This document shows, in pieces, positions 1-11,274 of a stretch of DNA of 64,000 bases; within the stretch, counting starts at the first letter, position 1; every line of letters begins with the position of its first letter. A program made the position numbers and the translations under genes. The notes beneath the pieces are model-generated. The model saw only the letters and a list, made by a program, of their open reading frames with translations. It made no database searches and was not told the origin of the DNA. Source of the stretch: Eublepharis macularius (lineage: Eukaryota; Chordata; Lepidosauria; Squamata; Eublepharidae); contig NC_072793.1 in assembly GCF_028583425.1 (NCBI RefSeq), positions 102,347,689 to 102,411,688 on the forward strand, written 5' to 3'.

Positions 1-390
1 TGTAGGTCAAGAGGTCAACGTTTATTGCAACAAACGGAGTTCCAGTCCAATTATTTGGTTCCTGGAACTCAAAGAATCAATAGTACAGTCACCAGTATTT
101 ATTATTGGACATGAGTATTGAATCAGAGGTGTCTCTTTCCTATTGGTTGATTCCCTATTGGTTGTCCTTTCCTTATTAGTCGATTTCTTCTTACGTTACA
201 CAATCCTACACATTTTATGTTAATATATCAGTTAAACATAAACCACAAACCCTTATGTCATCCTATGTTAATATACCAACTCCTTAACCTTTTAATATTT
301 TTTATCTTTATTTAGCTAATATATTCAAACTGACCTATTTTCTCCTTACGACTTTGTTAACCTTTCCCTTGTCTGATTATCATGGTACAA
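1..390 (-). mobile_element. LTR-like sequence, reverse orientation (partial)
   Basis: Read on the minus strand it has two CCAAT boxes 15 bases apart (ATTGG at 142-146 and 157-161) and AATAAA at 21-26 close to a terminal CTACA at base 1. Spacing resembles a U3-R layout of an old retroviral LTR. No coding sequence is visible and the left edge is cut. Confidence 0.3.
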
Positions 391-406
391 TTACCAAGGC
401 AATTTT

Positions 407-1646
407 TTTTTAACTTTTGTCTTTTTTTATTAAAATACTTCTTGAGGTAACAGAAAACACACCGTATACATGGAGCATGCACCTAAGAGCTGTAGCCGAA
501 CTACCATGTGGATATTTCTTCCTATCATGGATGATGCAGGCCTCAGCCCTGCCCCCAGGAACTATGCAAGAAGATGGCTGCAAAAATATAAGCAGCCTCC
601 ATCTTCACCTGAGGGGCTTGCTGGACACTCCCCCTCTCACTGAGCACCAGTGAAGACAGATCCCCCAGTGGAAGAGGGGGGGACAGAGAGAGACCCATGA
701 CAAAACACTAGGCAGCATCTTCTTCTACCTGGCTATTGTCTGTTACTTTTAATAAAGGCTGCTTTCAGAAACAAAGTTAGCTTGAAGCACCTGCCTTCTG
801 GGTCTCTGCCATTAAAAGTGGACAATCTGGAGGGCAAGCTTGCGACTTTTTCCCCAAGAGCTTCCTGTTGCTATTCCTGACTGAACCTTAGAGGCAGTTT
901 GGCAGCTGCTGGAGGAGAGGGGGAGCTGCAGTCCCTTCTGTGTACAGTCCCCCTCTAGCTTAGCTGAGCCTAAACTCAAGAGCAAGTGTCAATAGTACAT
1001 GCATTGCCCTTGCTTTTCCCAAACTGGGGGGAAGGGCTCAGAAACAAAAAGGAGGCAGGGGCCAGAATTTTAATAGCTCCAGTTCTTTAGCATCCATCTC
1101 TTTGGTGGCAATATGATGACAGCAGTACATGTACTGAGATGAAAAAGCCACCAGCTTTTTCAACTCTCTGTGAAAGTGATGAGTTTGGAAAACTTCTCCC
1201 TTCAGTACTGGTGCTGCTACCCACCCACTGTCTGCTAATGGCTCCCCCACATCCTTCATACCCACTAGGTTGCTGTTTATGTCATACACTGCTGCTAATC
1301 CTTCACCCTGTATAACCCACCTGCCACAAGACATAGAGGCAGCCTAAAGCCTTGTCTTGTGGTCGAGCAGCTCAGAAACTGGCTGTACTTTCAGGCCTAA
1401 AAGGAATAAGAGATTAAAAGAGGGGCATTCCTTTTCCCTACTGCTTCCAAGGGTGGATCCCAACAGTAACATTCTGCAGGAGGAAGAAGACAGGGAGTAC
1501 AAGCTCTAGCATGGTGGGGAGGAGTGAATGTGCCACCTAATAAGAGGAGCAACAGGAAGGCAGCGAAACTTCACCTGAAAGAGCCAGTGAACCGCAGCAC
1601 TCAAGCAGAGAGGCTGGAACAGTGGAAATGCACCTCCCACCCCTTT
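407..1646 (-). mobile_element. Retrocopy-like insertion with poly(A) and 16-bp target duplication
   Basis: The 16-mer TTACCAAGGCAATTTT occurs at 391-406 and again at 1647-1662. Just inside the left copy is a poly-T run, which on the minus strand is a poly(A) tail preceded by AATAAA about 20 bases upstream (near 427-435). This is the signature of LINE-mediated insertion of a polyadenylated minus-strand RNA. The source is not recognised: the insert shows no LINE or SINE motifs I know, so a processed copy of a host transcript is the likeliest explanation. Confidence 0.55.
1038..1334 (-). pseudogene. 98-codon ORF within the retrocopy, source unknown
   Basis: Lies wholly inside the retrocopy-like insertion and in its sense direction. 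It encodes 98 residues with ordinary, non-repetitive composition, including a stretch GMKDVGEPLADSGWVAAP and a His/Cys-containing segment QYMYCCHHIATKEMD, and ends in FWPLPPFCF. An in-frame TAG precedes the Met by a few codons. I do not recognise the family. It may be the decayed coding part of a processed transcript or chance. Confidence 0.3.
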
Positions 1647-1864
1647 TTACCAAGGCAATTTTAACTGACCGCCTACAGGCTGGTACATTCCCCTAGTCAC
1701 TCATCCTAAACATAGCAGATGGTTTGAAATCTCTAACAAATATATTTTCTTTCTACTTCCTTCTAACTTTATTTTATTCTAACTCCATAATTTTTATTGT
1801 ATATACCTTTTAATTATATAAGATGTTTATAGTATATATAATTCTAATCCCACACCTTAAAGTT

Positions 1865-2035
1865 GCAAACAACTTACAGTGACCCCGGCAAGGCAAGTGA
1901 GAAGCAGAGGTGGCTTGCTATTGCCTTCCTCTGCAGAGTAACCCCAGTCTCCCATGGCAGTCTCCTAGCCAAGTACCAACCAGGGCTGACCCTGCTTAGC
2001 TTCCAAGATCTGACTATACCATACCACCTGCCCTC
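1865..2035 (-). mobile_element. 5S-rRNA-derived SINE, degraded
   Basis: The stretch around 1970-2015 (AAGTACCAACCAGGGCTGAC then CCTGCTTAGCTTCCAAGATC) is the reverse complement of the internal control region of 5S rRNA. The left part (tggcttgctattgcctt) is the body seen in the copy at 10140. Minus-strand insertion. Confidence 0.65.
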
Positions 2036-2039
2036 CTAA

Positions 2040-3420
2040 TGCTGGACTTAGACAGGAAATATCTGTGTTCAACTCCCTGCTAAGCCATGAATATCACATG
2101 TTAAACTTAGGATTGTCACAAGGTCTCAGCATAACCTCTCAGGGTTGTTGTGAGAATAAAGCTATATGACATTTCCCTGATCTCCTTGGAGAAAAGGTAG
2201 TATGTATGTGAGGAAAAATATTGACCATAGATCCAGTTCACAATGCTATATATTTTGATCTCAGTGCTTAGAAAATAAAAGTTCTGCCATTTTAAATGGA
2301 GATCACCACTTTCCTGCACAAATGCCAGCACCTAGAGAAAAAGACCTAATAACTGGGGCTTGACTAACTGTGGAACTTGTCATCTCAGTTGCCACCTCCA
2401 TTGCCTTTGTTTAAGAAACCACTGAAGAATCAGCTCATCGCACACCAATGTCTAAACAAATATTCATTTATTTTTTGTTATGGTCCAATGAGATGTATGT
2501 CTACACCTTTTTTGTCAAATACCAATGCAAATTTCTGCACCGTTTTGAGGAACCTTGAGCTAATTTCTGTGGAGTTTCTGTTGTTTTCCAAGAGTGCCTT
2601 GGTTAGATGCTTCATTTGGGCCAAAATGACCAGAGTTGAGCTAGTTACATCTAATTCTTTCGGCAATATTATCATTGGTAGAGCACTACTCTAAGGTAAA
2701 ATCTGCTCAACACTTGTCTTTTCACATCCTACCCCACTCTTCCAGATCCTCTGGCAGGGATCAGAAATGTACAAAAACATGTTCTAAACCAATTGCAGGG
2801 AGAGACTTCTGGGAGAAGAACGGGCCAGAAAAACCTCAGTCCTTTGTTTTGTTCTAAGATAGCTGAACAAAGAAGCTTTTGTTCCCTCTCAAAAATGTGA
2901 ACAAATAAACTATAATAAGCTTGGCGTGGCTCAACTTGTTTTATTTCACTGGTTCAGCCAACTTTAAACTGTCCAGCAACATGACTCAGAGTTCCTAATT
3001 CAGCTGAAGAATTCGTTTTAGGGTGGGTTTAAGATATCAGAAGAACACAATAGACTTAATACCATGGCTAGATTTTTCAGTTCCAGGCAGACCTTTAAGG
3101 GTAGTTTCCACCTGCAGAGGATTCTGGGCTAAGAATGGGTCAGCACAGCTCATATTTCACCATCCTTACACTGTTTAGCAGGTGTTCACTTGGGCAGTGA
3201 ATACCTGCAGGAAGAATGGGAATACAAGGTGTAAAGGCACAGCCTTATGAATTTTGTCTGATGCCCAAAGAATCCACTCCATAGATGTACATTGTCTGTA
3301 GTGTCATCAAAAAAATGTAGCCTTCAAAGACAATTCCCTGATTTTTGGCCTTTAAAAGAGCACAATATCAGTATTGCATATGTTGTACCTCCAATCTTGC
3401 TTATCATCATATTTGACTGC
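2040..3420. other. Unassigned intronic sequence
   Basis: A/T-rich, non-coding in all frames by inspection. Only short chance ORFs are present, and no repeat family was recognised. Confidence 0.4.
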
Positions 3421-3429
3421 AATTGCAAT

Positions 3430-5164
3430 CAGGGCTGAATCTACAGATTTTTTGAGGGGGGGCAAAAGTGAAAAATGGCACCCCCTTATATTTTTTCTTT
3501 ATATATACATATATAATCAATGTTTTAATATATATATATAATAAACAACTCTTAAACCACAGAATAAATTGTGTTGACTTCTATGAATTGTTAATAATAG
3601 CAACTTTACATTATCTTATCCATCATTAGCTAAGCATTCCTCCTAGAATTCCTTTTGTTGTAGGGAGCCAAGGGAGTTCATAGGCAGACATGCATGTTAG
3701 ATATTAGGAAGACAGAGTTTAAGGAACTCAGAGGCCTGATGAGAGTCATTCCATGGCAAAAAATACTGGAAGGGAGAGGAGCAAGTGAAGGGTGGGCTCT
3801 CCTAAAACAAGAGCTATTGCGAGCTCAAGCTGTCAATGTTCCAGTAAGACAAATGTGGTAGGGAACTCACAATGACAGGGGAAACTTAAAATCCAACAAT
3901 GGAAGCCCACTACCCAAATAAAGAAAATAGATTCAAATTCTTAATTCTAGAAAAATAACATTTATTGGTTAGCCAAGGCAAGTTTCTGACACCCAAAAGA
4001 ATCCACAGCAGATGCAAAGTAGAGATATATGAAAAGTAAACTCTCTTGCTAGGGCATCATGTCCTTAGGAGAAAATGCAGATAACTACTTAACTTCAACT
4101 AAAAGTGAACTTTTTTGGCTTTTTTTCCTGCAAAACTTCTCACAGCATCATCACAATTTATGGTATATTTGCCACACCACTTTCAATAGACAATATAGCC
4201 AGTCTTGACAAACACTCCTGATACATTGCTGACCTGAGGTAATCTCTTTTGGCTGGAGATCAGATCTAATTCTGGGAGATTTGGGAGCCTGGAAGCTGGC
4301 AACCACCATACCATAAGGCTGGATGCTAAGGACTGTTCTTACTAGTGGTGTAAAATTTCCACAAGTTTTGAAGCCATAGGAAAAAGGTCCCCCCTCCTTT
4401 TTTTTTTTTGCTACATAACCTGGGAAATTTGGGGGGAAATTGATATGTATGCAATTCATTAACTTACTTTCCTGACAAATCATGTCTTATTTTATTGATT
4501 TAACAACTTAGCATATAGAAGTGTGCTATGTGGAATAATTAAATTTAAAAGTATAAAGTATATTAGTATTAGTATCCCACGCCCCTACCTTCCTGCCTTG
4601 GTTTGATCATCTCCCTCTGTGCTGATCTCTAAGCAAATACAGCAAATAGAATGGTGCCTGCCAGCTGGTGGGGTGATGGAGGAGCCCCCCCTCCCCCTCC
4701 ATGCGCACCTTTTGGCGCGGTGGCACTTCAAGCTCTTCTCACCCCAGGCAGCAGCGCGCACATGCAGAGACAGGAAAAAAGTGAGTGAGCCAGGCACAAG
4801 CGCCTATTTGCTGGGAAGAGAGGCGAATGCAGATCCCCCTCCTTGCCGGCGCACAGGCCGCTCTCTCTTTGATGGAGCAAATGGAGGCGGCTGCTGGCTG
4901 CCAGGGCCTGGGGGGGCGGCAGTGAAGCCCTTCCCCTTCCCCTCCCCCTTCACACACACATGCCTTCTGCTGGCTGTCCCACCGTTTAGTGTGCTTTGCT
5001 CTTGAGAGTTGAGGCAGAAAAAAAAACAAGAGGGAGAGCTGGGCACGAGCGGCTGTTTGCTGGGGAGGAGAACTCGGATTCTTCTCTTTGCCCATTTGCC
5101 GCCCCCTCTTTGATGGCGCCCGGGGCAGGCAACCCCCCTGCCCCCCCCCCAAGATCCGGCCTTG
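3430..5164. mobile_element. hAT-type non-autonomous DNA transposon, 1735 bp
   Basis: Bounded by the exact 8-bp direct repeat ATTGCAAT at 3422-3429 and 5165-5172. Termini are CAGGGCTGAATCT on the left and, reversed, CAAGGCCGGATCT on the right, matching at 10 of 13 positions. An 8-bp target duplication with CAGGG-type ends is typical of hAT elements. The interior shows no transposase; its right third (about 4585-5160) is GC-rich and low in complexity, which explains the many overlapping ORFs there. Confidence 0.8.
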
Positions 5165-5437
5165 ATTGCAATACAGCAGCAAAGTAGTAGTCAGCTGATC
5201 TGAATTACATTTTGACAACAATCTCAATGGCAGTTCATAGGTGCTTTATAAAACAGTCATTCAAATTCATTCAGTCATAAAGCAATACAGGACATTTCTC
5301 TTGCTATGCACTGCTACCCTTCAAATTAAGGGGGGGAAACCAGATTTTTTTTCTTATTCTTCCATAGTAAGGCCATGCTGTTCTTCTCTTCCATTCTTAG
5401 TTCCTTCAAAGACAGCATTGAAATTTTGCAATGTGCA

Positions 5438-5666
5438 CCAGTTTTGTTAAGAGTGGCAGGACTCTAATCTGGAGAAGTGAGTTTAATTTCCCATTCCTCT
5501 GCTTGAAGCCAGCTGGGTGACCTTGAGTCAGTCACAGCTTCTCAGAGCTCTCTCAGCCCCACCCACCTCACAGGGTGATTGTTATGGAGATAATAATAGC
5601 ATACTTTGTAAATGGGTATTAAGTTGTCCTGAAGGGCTGTATATAAATCAAATGTTATTATTATGT
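5438..5666 (+). mobile_element. tRNA-derived SINE (family A)
   Basis: Has the tRNA-like head (GTTAAGAGTGGCAGGACTCT), a central ggtgaccttgagtcagtcac block and a 3' end with ttgtcctgaagggctgtata then TTATTATTA. Same family as copies at 17054, 22305 and 35641. Confidence 0.8.
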
Positions 5667-5669
5667 TAT

Positions 5670-6275
5670 GATAAATTACTATTATTATAAAGAGCATGCT
5701 GTCACTTCTGCCCCTTTAACTATTTTAAAACTTTTTTGTCCTACCCTAAAGTCTTTGTAGAAAGTCAACCGCAGCATAACTACTCTATCTCAATGACGCA
5801 ATTGAGTTAAACTAGCAAGTAGAGTTACATAATAGGGCTAGTCAAAGAAAAACAAGAGATGGCACTTCCTTTGTGATGCTCTGCCAAACATCCTGGAAAA
5901 AAAATCAATTCGAACTGTACAAGAAACTGAGCAAACATAGTTTGGCAAAACAGTGGGCACCACCACCTCACTCCATTTTACCCAGAGTTTGAGATTTTTA
6001 AAGGAGTACCCTTAAATAAGTCATCAATTCATTATTGTTTATTATCTCAGACTTATTCTGTTTAGTAGGGATTGGATCCTACAAATTGAAAGCAGCTCTG
6101 TTCACAGAATGAATCTTTCCTGCCTCTTGTTCCCTGTGCAGACTACCACATCCCCCAAAATGCTGCTCCTGGGGTACCCTGAGGAATAGCATGGATTATT
6201 ACATGGGAGTCTCCAGTGGACCAGGGAAAATGAGTGAAAATTGCCAGCCCCTGTTTGTGGAAATGCCATTCTACT
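5670..6275. other. Unassigned intronic sequence
   Basis: No coding potential or recognised repeat seen. Confidence 0.35.
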
Positions 6276-6276
6276 G

Positions 6277-7424
6277 ATAGGGTTGTCAGATCCAGTTTGG
6301 GAAATTCCTGGAGATTTTGGATGTGGACACTGGGGAGGGCAGGTTTTGGGGAAGAGACCTCATTAGGGTATTGTCAGGAATTGCCAGGTATTTCCCCAAA
6401 CACTTCACTGCATCACTCAGGTGTATGAGTTAAAGATGTTTTGTTAAGGGTTAATGCCAGTATCAAGCTACTATGACAATGGAATTGGCTGGAATGCCTG
6501 AAGCTAGTAAGGCACAATCAATTATAGAGTAATGTCCCCAGCACAAGGCCTGGAAAGAAGGGAGGGGGGAGAAAGAGGGGTTTAGGTCAGTCTCTGTGTT
6601 CAGTCTCCAGGAAGAAGGGGGGGGAGTTTAGTCCAGTTTCTGTGTTGGAGTCAAGGTCAGGCTTCCCAGCTCGACAGGAACTTATAAGCCAAACATCTCT
6701 CCTGTAAGATAAGCAGTCAGCAATAGTGCACCAGAAATCAGACTGCCCTCTGCATGTACTCAGAGGCCTATTACTCTAGCAAGATACACTTGGATACAAT
6801 CAATGCATGGCAGATATGCTGGGGCTTATCTGACAGGTATAATGCCAGAGTCCACATTCCGAAGCAGCCATTTTCTCCAGGGGAATGGATCCCTGTAACC
6901 TGGAGATCAGTTGTAATTCTAGGAGATCTCCAGCCACCATCTGGAGGCTGTAAGTAAGTAAACAAAGAGAGATTCATAGGAAGTAGTAAGCCAAAAGCAT
7001 TTGCCATGAATAGCTGACTAAGACTTGTAAATCTGTACTATGCAATAAATAATAGTAAACTTTTTAGTCAAAATAAACTTTCTTTTGCAAAATGGATAAA
7101 GTGCAACAGTATCCAAAAATGCAAAGTGACATATCCAACTGATACAACATCAGAAACTTTTATCAAAGTTGTTACATATGCAGTTCTTTCAAGTCAATAG
7201 CTACTAACAATGTAACCAAAGTTAAACCAGTCCTAACAGGCTTGGCATGGCCTATAAACACCTAGATTCAAAATCAGTACGCACAGAAATTGAAAAGCAT
7301 ACAACACTTCTGAAGAAAAGCTTCCAAAGCAGGCATTTTCTCTAGGGGAATGGATCTCTGTAACCTGGAAATCAGTTGTTAAGTCCAGGAGATCTCCAGC
7401 CACCATCTGGAGGTTGGCAGCCCT
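6277..7424. repeat. AGGGTTG...CAGCCCT inverted-repeat element, disrupted
   Basis: The left end TAGGGTTGTCAGATCC (6279) and right end GGAGGTTGGCAGCCCTA (near 7408-7424) are inverted. The segment CTCCAGCCACCATCTGGAGG occurs twice, ending near 6948 and 7410, and each is preceded by a related 'cagccattttctccagggg' type block. This suggests two or more related MITE-like copies, partly overlapping or nested. Confidence 0.45.
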
Positions 7425-7429
7425 ATTCA

Positions 7430-8315
7430 CAGATGGAAGGCAACTTTCAGTCCAATACATCTAGATTCTAAGCAGGACCTTCTTTGGAACAAATCAATTA
7501 CACATCATTACTCACTATGGCTAGGGTAGATTGCTATTTTCAAAACATCAAGGTAATACAAAGAGTTTAATACTAAAAATAGAAAAGAAGAGGATGCAAT
7601 CTGACAAACATCACATGAATATTTTTTAAGTATTAAAAAGGTCTCATAGTAATGCCCTCTAACTTCAAGTGTTGTTTCCTGCACTTCGACAAGAGGAACA
7701 GCTTTTCCACACACTCCTACTGCAGCTCACTGAACTCTTTGATATGCTGCTTCCGTAGGCCAAGCAGCCCTAGAGAACAGCATGAGAGAAGTTGGGGGTC
7801 TGCAGTGGGAGGGAAGAAATAAGGAAAAATCACCCCTCCCATAGCACACAGAAAATCTTTTGAGTCCAGCCCATTTATGTGGCTCAGTTTGGGGCATCTT
7901 CAGTTGCTATGGTTAGGCCACAGGCTACAGAAAAGATCACCCACATGTGCCACACATGAAATCTGCTTGGGACAATTATGATACTGTTGGTATACCACTG
8001 ACATTTGACTCCTCTTGAAATAAACACATCATCCAGCAGCACAAGAATCACCAGTGCTTGTGAACTGATTATTCCTGTGATACAAAGAACAGCATTTCCT
8101 TAGCAAAAAGAATGGATGGAACATATCTGGAAAAGGAAACAACACCGATCATTTGCTGCCCTAACAAAACAGCTTAGCTATCTCAGACATTATGCATAAT
8201 AAAGCACCATGACAGAAGGGCGCTAATCACATTTCTCTTTTCCAATGAGACTATCTTTAAAAGTAGTTAAGTGAGTGCAGAAGACCATGGTGACATCAGG
8301 ACTACAAACACTCTA
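7430..8315. other. Unassigned intronic sequence
   Basis: No exon, RNA gene or recognised repeat identified. Confidence 0.35.
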
Positions 8316-8317
8316 CC

Positions 8318-8645
8318 CTTGAAATCAACTCAGAGAGTCCAGCTGGTACAAAATGCCACAGCCCGGCTACTCTCAGGAGTCAGGTGAAGCATGCATATTA
8401 TGCTCATTCTACACCCATTGGCTGCCCTTCAGTCACCAGGATCAATTCAAGGTATTTGGTTCCAAATACAAAGACCTTCATGGCCATGGACCCTCTTATC
8501 TGCGAGGCCACCTCTCCCCTTATGCTCCACCAAGACAGCTTTGCTCACTGGCGCAGGGCCTTGTGCTCCAAAAATGGGTGAAATCAACAACTTCCCATGC
8601 ATTCTCTGTTGCGCCCCCTGTATGGAAGTTACCAGTTAAACAACT
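8318..8645 (+). mobile_element. L2 LINE fragment (C-terminal RT region)
   Basis: Translates, with frame breaks, to the end of an L2-type pol protein: QLVQNATAR-like start, H-LHWLP-like block, FKVxxxxYKxLHGxGPSYLR and LSPYAPPRQL. These match the end of the intact copy at 31967-33817. Old and frameshifted. Confidence 0.75.
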
Positions 8646-9544
8646 ATACGCTACAAGTTGTGTCATTATCTTTCTGGCTTCTTTCCATACGAATGGAGAG
8701 CGCTATCAAGATTTTCAGCTCTCCATTGAATGCAATTATTTACTTTTTATTTGGATACTTGGCTTCAAAATAATCTGAACTGTGTTTTAATTTGCAAACT
8801 TCATGTTTACAAGAGTTTAATTGGACACAATCTATAACACAGAGATAAGCTGTCATTTTATTTCAGAAGCCTGACTATTCCAAAATACACCCAAGAAGAC
8901 TGCCAAAACTGAATATTTATCTTTCCTTGTTTTAAATCTTCACCTCTTTTTTTTACAAGATGCAATTAGATACTACAATTGACTTTATTTTGCCCTGTTC
9001 CTTGGATTAATTTTTAATTTGTTTCTTGCTTCTGGATTACAAACATTATATTTTATATCACTGATTGGACCATATTTTGCTATTTAGGGTTCAAAGCTAT
9101 AAAACTGACTTTCTATATATCACTGGGCTCTCCTGGAACTTGTATTTCTTTTTTGGGGGGAGGGGAATAATTAAAACAAAGAAGCTACTGCTATCTGTTG
9201 ATTGAACTATCCTGTTTACAATTTGTCAAGAGAACTTTGCTATCACCTGCTGGTTGAAGAATGAACTGATCTTTAATATCTAGGATTTTAAAAAATCCTT
9301 TTTTTATCTATTGGCTGGAGACTGGACTGGTTTCAAGATCGAGATAAGAAAATTTAAATTGTTATATGAGATTTAAATCTGTATTTTCTAAATACTTAAT
9401 ACCCTTGTCAAATGTTAGTGCTGATTAATTGTTGTGATTGTTAATAGAAAATAAAGGAAAAATTATGATTAAAATATTAGCTGATCTCTATATTGTACTA
9501 ACTATATGGTGATATTGTTAAATTTGTTTAAGATTAAGACTAAA
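8646..9544. other. A/T-rich unassigned sequence
   Basis: Strongly A/T-rich with no coding potential. It may be the degraded 3' part of the preceding LINE or another old element, but I see no diagnostic motif. Confidence 0.3.
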
Positions 9545-9552
9545 ATTGTATC

Positions 9553-10097
9553 CAGGGCTGGCCCGCCCATTGAGGCCAGCCCAGCAGCTGCCTCAGGCAC
9601 TAAGGCGCTGGAGGGGGTGCTGGCCCACGAGCGGGGGTGTGCACCACGGAGCTCAATTGCCCCATGCTGCTGCGCCTGGCCAGGAACACGTGCTGGCAGC
9701 AGCAGCACAGGACCACTAAGCGGGCAGCCTCCCAGCCCTCCCGCCCAGTTGATCTGTGCTGCCACTGCTGCCACTGCCAGCACACAGCTGCGGGCCGGGT
9801 GCAGCAGGTGGCCGTGGTGGCATGCAGAGCATCTGAGCTGGAGGGCTGGGAGGATGCATGCCACTGCGTGCTGCCCCAGCTGCCTGCCGTGCCTGGCCCG
9901 CAGCTGCTGCGCCCAGCCAGGAGCACATGCTGGTGGCAGCAGTGTGGGGCAGCTGAGCGGACAGCCTCCCATTCAGTTGCTCTGTGGGCCAGGCCTGCAG
10001 AGCAACTGAACAGGAGGGCTGGAAGGCCCCCCCGTGTGCACACACAGCGGCAGCCCTTAAGCTGCCTCAGATGCCAGCGACACTGGAGCTGGCCCTG
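9553..10097. mobile_element. hAT-type non-autonomous element, GC-rich, 545 bp
   Basis: Ends are CAGGGCTGGCC on the left and, reversed, CAGGGCCAGCT on the right. Flanks are ATTGTATC (9545-9552) and ATAGTATC (10098-10105), an 8-bp target duplication with one mismatch. The interior is GC-rich with imperfect internal repeats of CAGCAGC and GCTGGAGGGCTGG type and lies as an island in A/T-rich sequence. The ORFs of up to about 170 codons in several frames reflect composition, not genes. Confidence 0.78.
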
Positions 10098-10139
10098 ATA
10101 GTATCTCTCTGTGATCACATGACTATATTGTTATATGGA

Positions 10140-10345
10140 TACGGTTTGGTGGTAAAGAGTGCCCTCAAGTCAGAGTTGACTTATGGTGACCTCTGGTGGG
10201 GTTTTCATGGCAAGAGACTAACAGAAGTGGTTTGCCATTATCTGCCTCTGCAACCCTGGTCTTCGTTGGAGGTCTCTCATCCAATTACTAACCAAGGCTG
10301 ACCCTGCTTAGCTTCTGAGATCTGGCGAGATCAGGCTCACCTGGG
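10140..10345 (-). mobile_element. 5S-rRNA-derived SINE
   Basis: 10268-10335 is an antisense 5S rRNA match (GTCTCTCATCCAATTACTAA, then GACCCTGCTTAGCTTCTGAG and CGAGATCAGGC). On the minus strand the 5S-like head is followed by a body ending in sequence such as gccatgaaaaccccaccaga and gtcaactctgacttgagggc. This head-plus-body order is typical of 5S-headed SINEs (SINE3 type). Confidence 0.8.
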
Positions 10346-11120
10346 TTATCCAGGTAAGGGCATGGATAAGCTTTATGGGACATTTAAGCGAAGAAGGAAA
10401 TCAGCTAAATTGAAGAAAATGGCAACAGGGACCAGAAAAGCAAAGGTGGAGCTGAGCTCAGAGGATGATATAGTCCTCTTCTTTACTTAATGGAGGTCTT
10501 ATTCTATTGATTGCACTGACTTATATTCTGTAATCTGCCTTGAGTCTCAACAAGATAGGCAGAGTATCAATAAAAAAAAAATTTAAAAATCCATATATAC
10601 TGGTGTTTGTTCATAATCAGTACTGCAACATTTATTATAAAGCATGACCAGGTGTATAAACCCCCTTTACTGGTTCTACTCCTGCATTATTTGTGATATA
10701 CTTTTTGCTGTGCAAACAATAGTCACAACTGGAGATTTGTCAGCTCTTCAGGGATGGGCTGCATAGTACATATAACAAGTGCCTTACCCAGTGTCAATGC
10801 AAACTTCATCCCAAGACAAGACATACATTTGCTTGACTTACGCTTCTCTTCCTATATGCTCTGGTTGAGAGTGAAGTGCATGCTCAACTCTCTGGTTGTA
10901 TCATGTTCACAATATCATGGAATCGAAGTTCCACGCAATTATTATGCTTACATGATTTAGAAATGCTTTTTAGTTCTCCATTAAAACCATCACAGAATAG
11001 GATGCTATTCTTCAAGAATGAAGGAGGAGGAACAGAGACTCCCATATCCACCTTCCTATCCCTCTGCTTGTTCCCTCTGACAAGAAAGTCGATGAAAGAA
11101 CTAAAGTAGATTAATGAAAC
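10346..11120. other. Unassigned; LINE/SINE tail near 10535
   Basis: Near 10528-10590, ctgtaatctgccttgagtct followed by an A-rich stretch resembles the 3' tail also seen at 42510 and 29490. The rest is unassigned. Confidence 0.4.
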
Positions 11121-11121
11121 A

Positions 11122-11271
11122 GAAATCAAGTGGTACATTTAAGACTACCCAAGTTTATTTTAGTATAAGCTTTCATGAGTCAGACTTCACGTGTCAGAAG
11201 AAGAGAGATCTGACTCATGAAAGCTTCTGCTGGAATAAACTTGGGTAGTCTTAAAAGTGCCACTTGATTTC
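11122..11271. repeat. Fold-back repeat (inverted arms about 60 bp)
   Basis: The left arm from 11122 (gaaatcaagtggtacattta ...) pairs with the right arm ending at 11271 (... aaaagtgccacttgatttc) with few mismatches around a loop of about 25 bp. Arms contain the 'taagactacccaagtttatt ... ataagctttcatgagtc' sequence related to the repeats at 16452, 18985, 35893 and 38990. Confidence 0.75.
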
Positions 11272-11274
11272 TTG

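Noticed and set aside
4585..5227. Overlapping ORFs of up to 162 codons on both strands
   Set aside because: They lie in the GC-rich end of the hAT element at 3430-5164, run in several frames at once, are Pro/Ala/Gly/Arg-rich and show no domain.
9502..10118. Overlapping Ala/Cys/Gln-rich ORFs of up to 172 codons
   Set aside because: They fall on the 545-bp GC-rich hAT-type element, and their composition explains the lack of stops.
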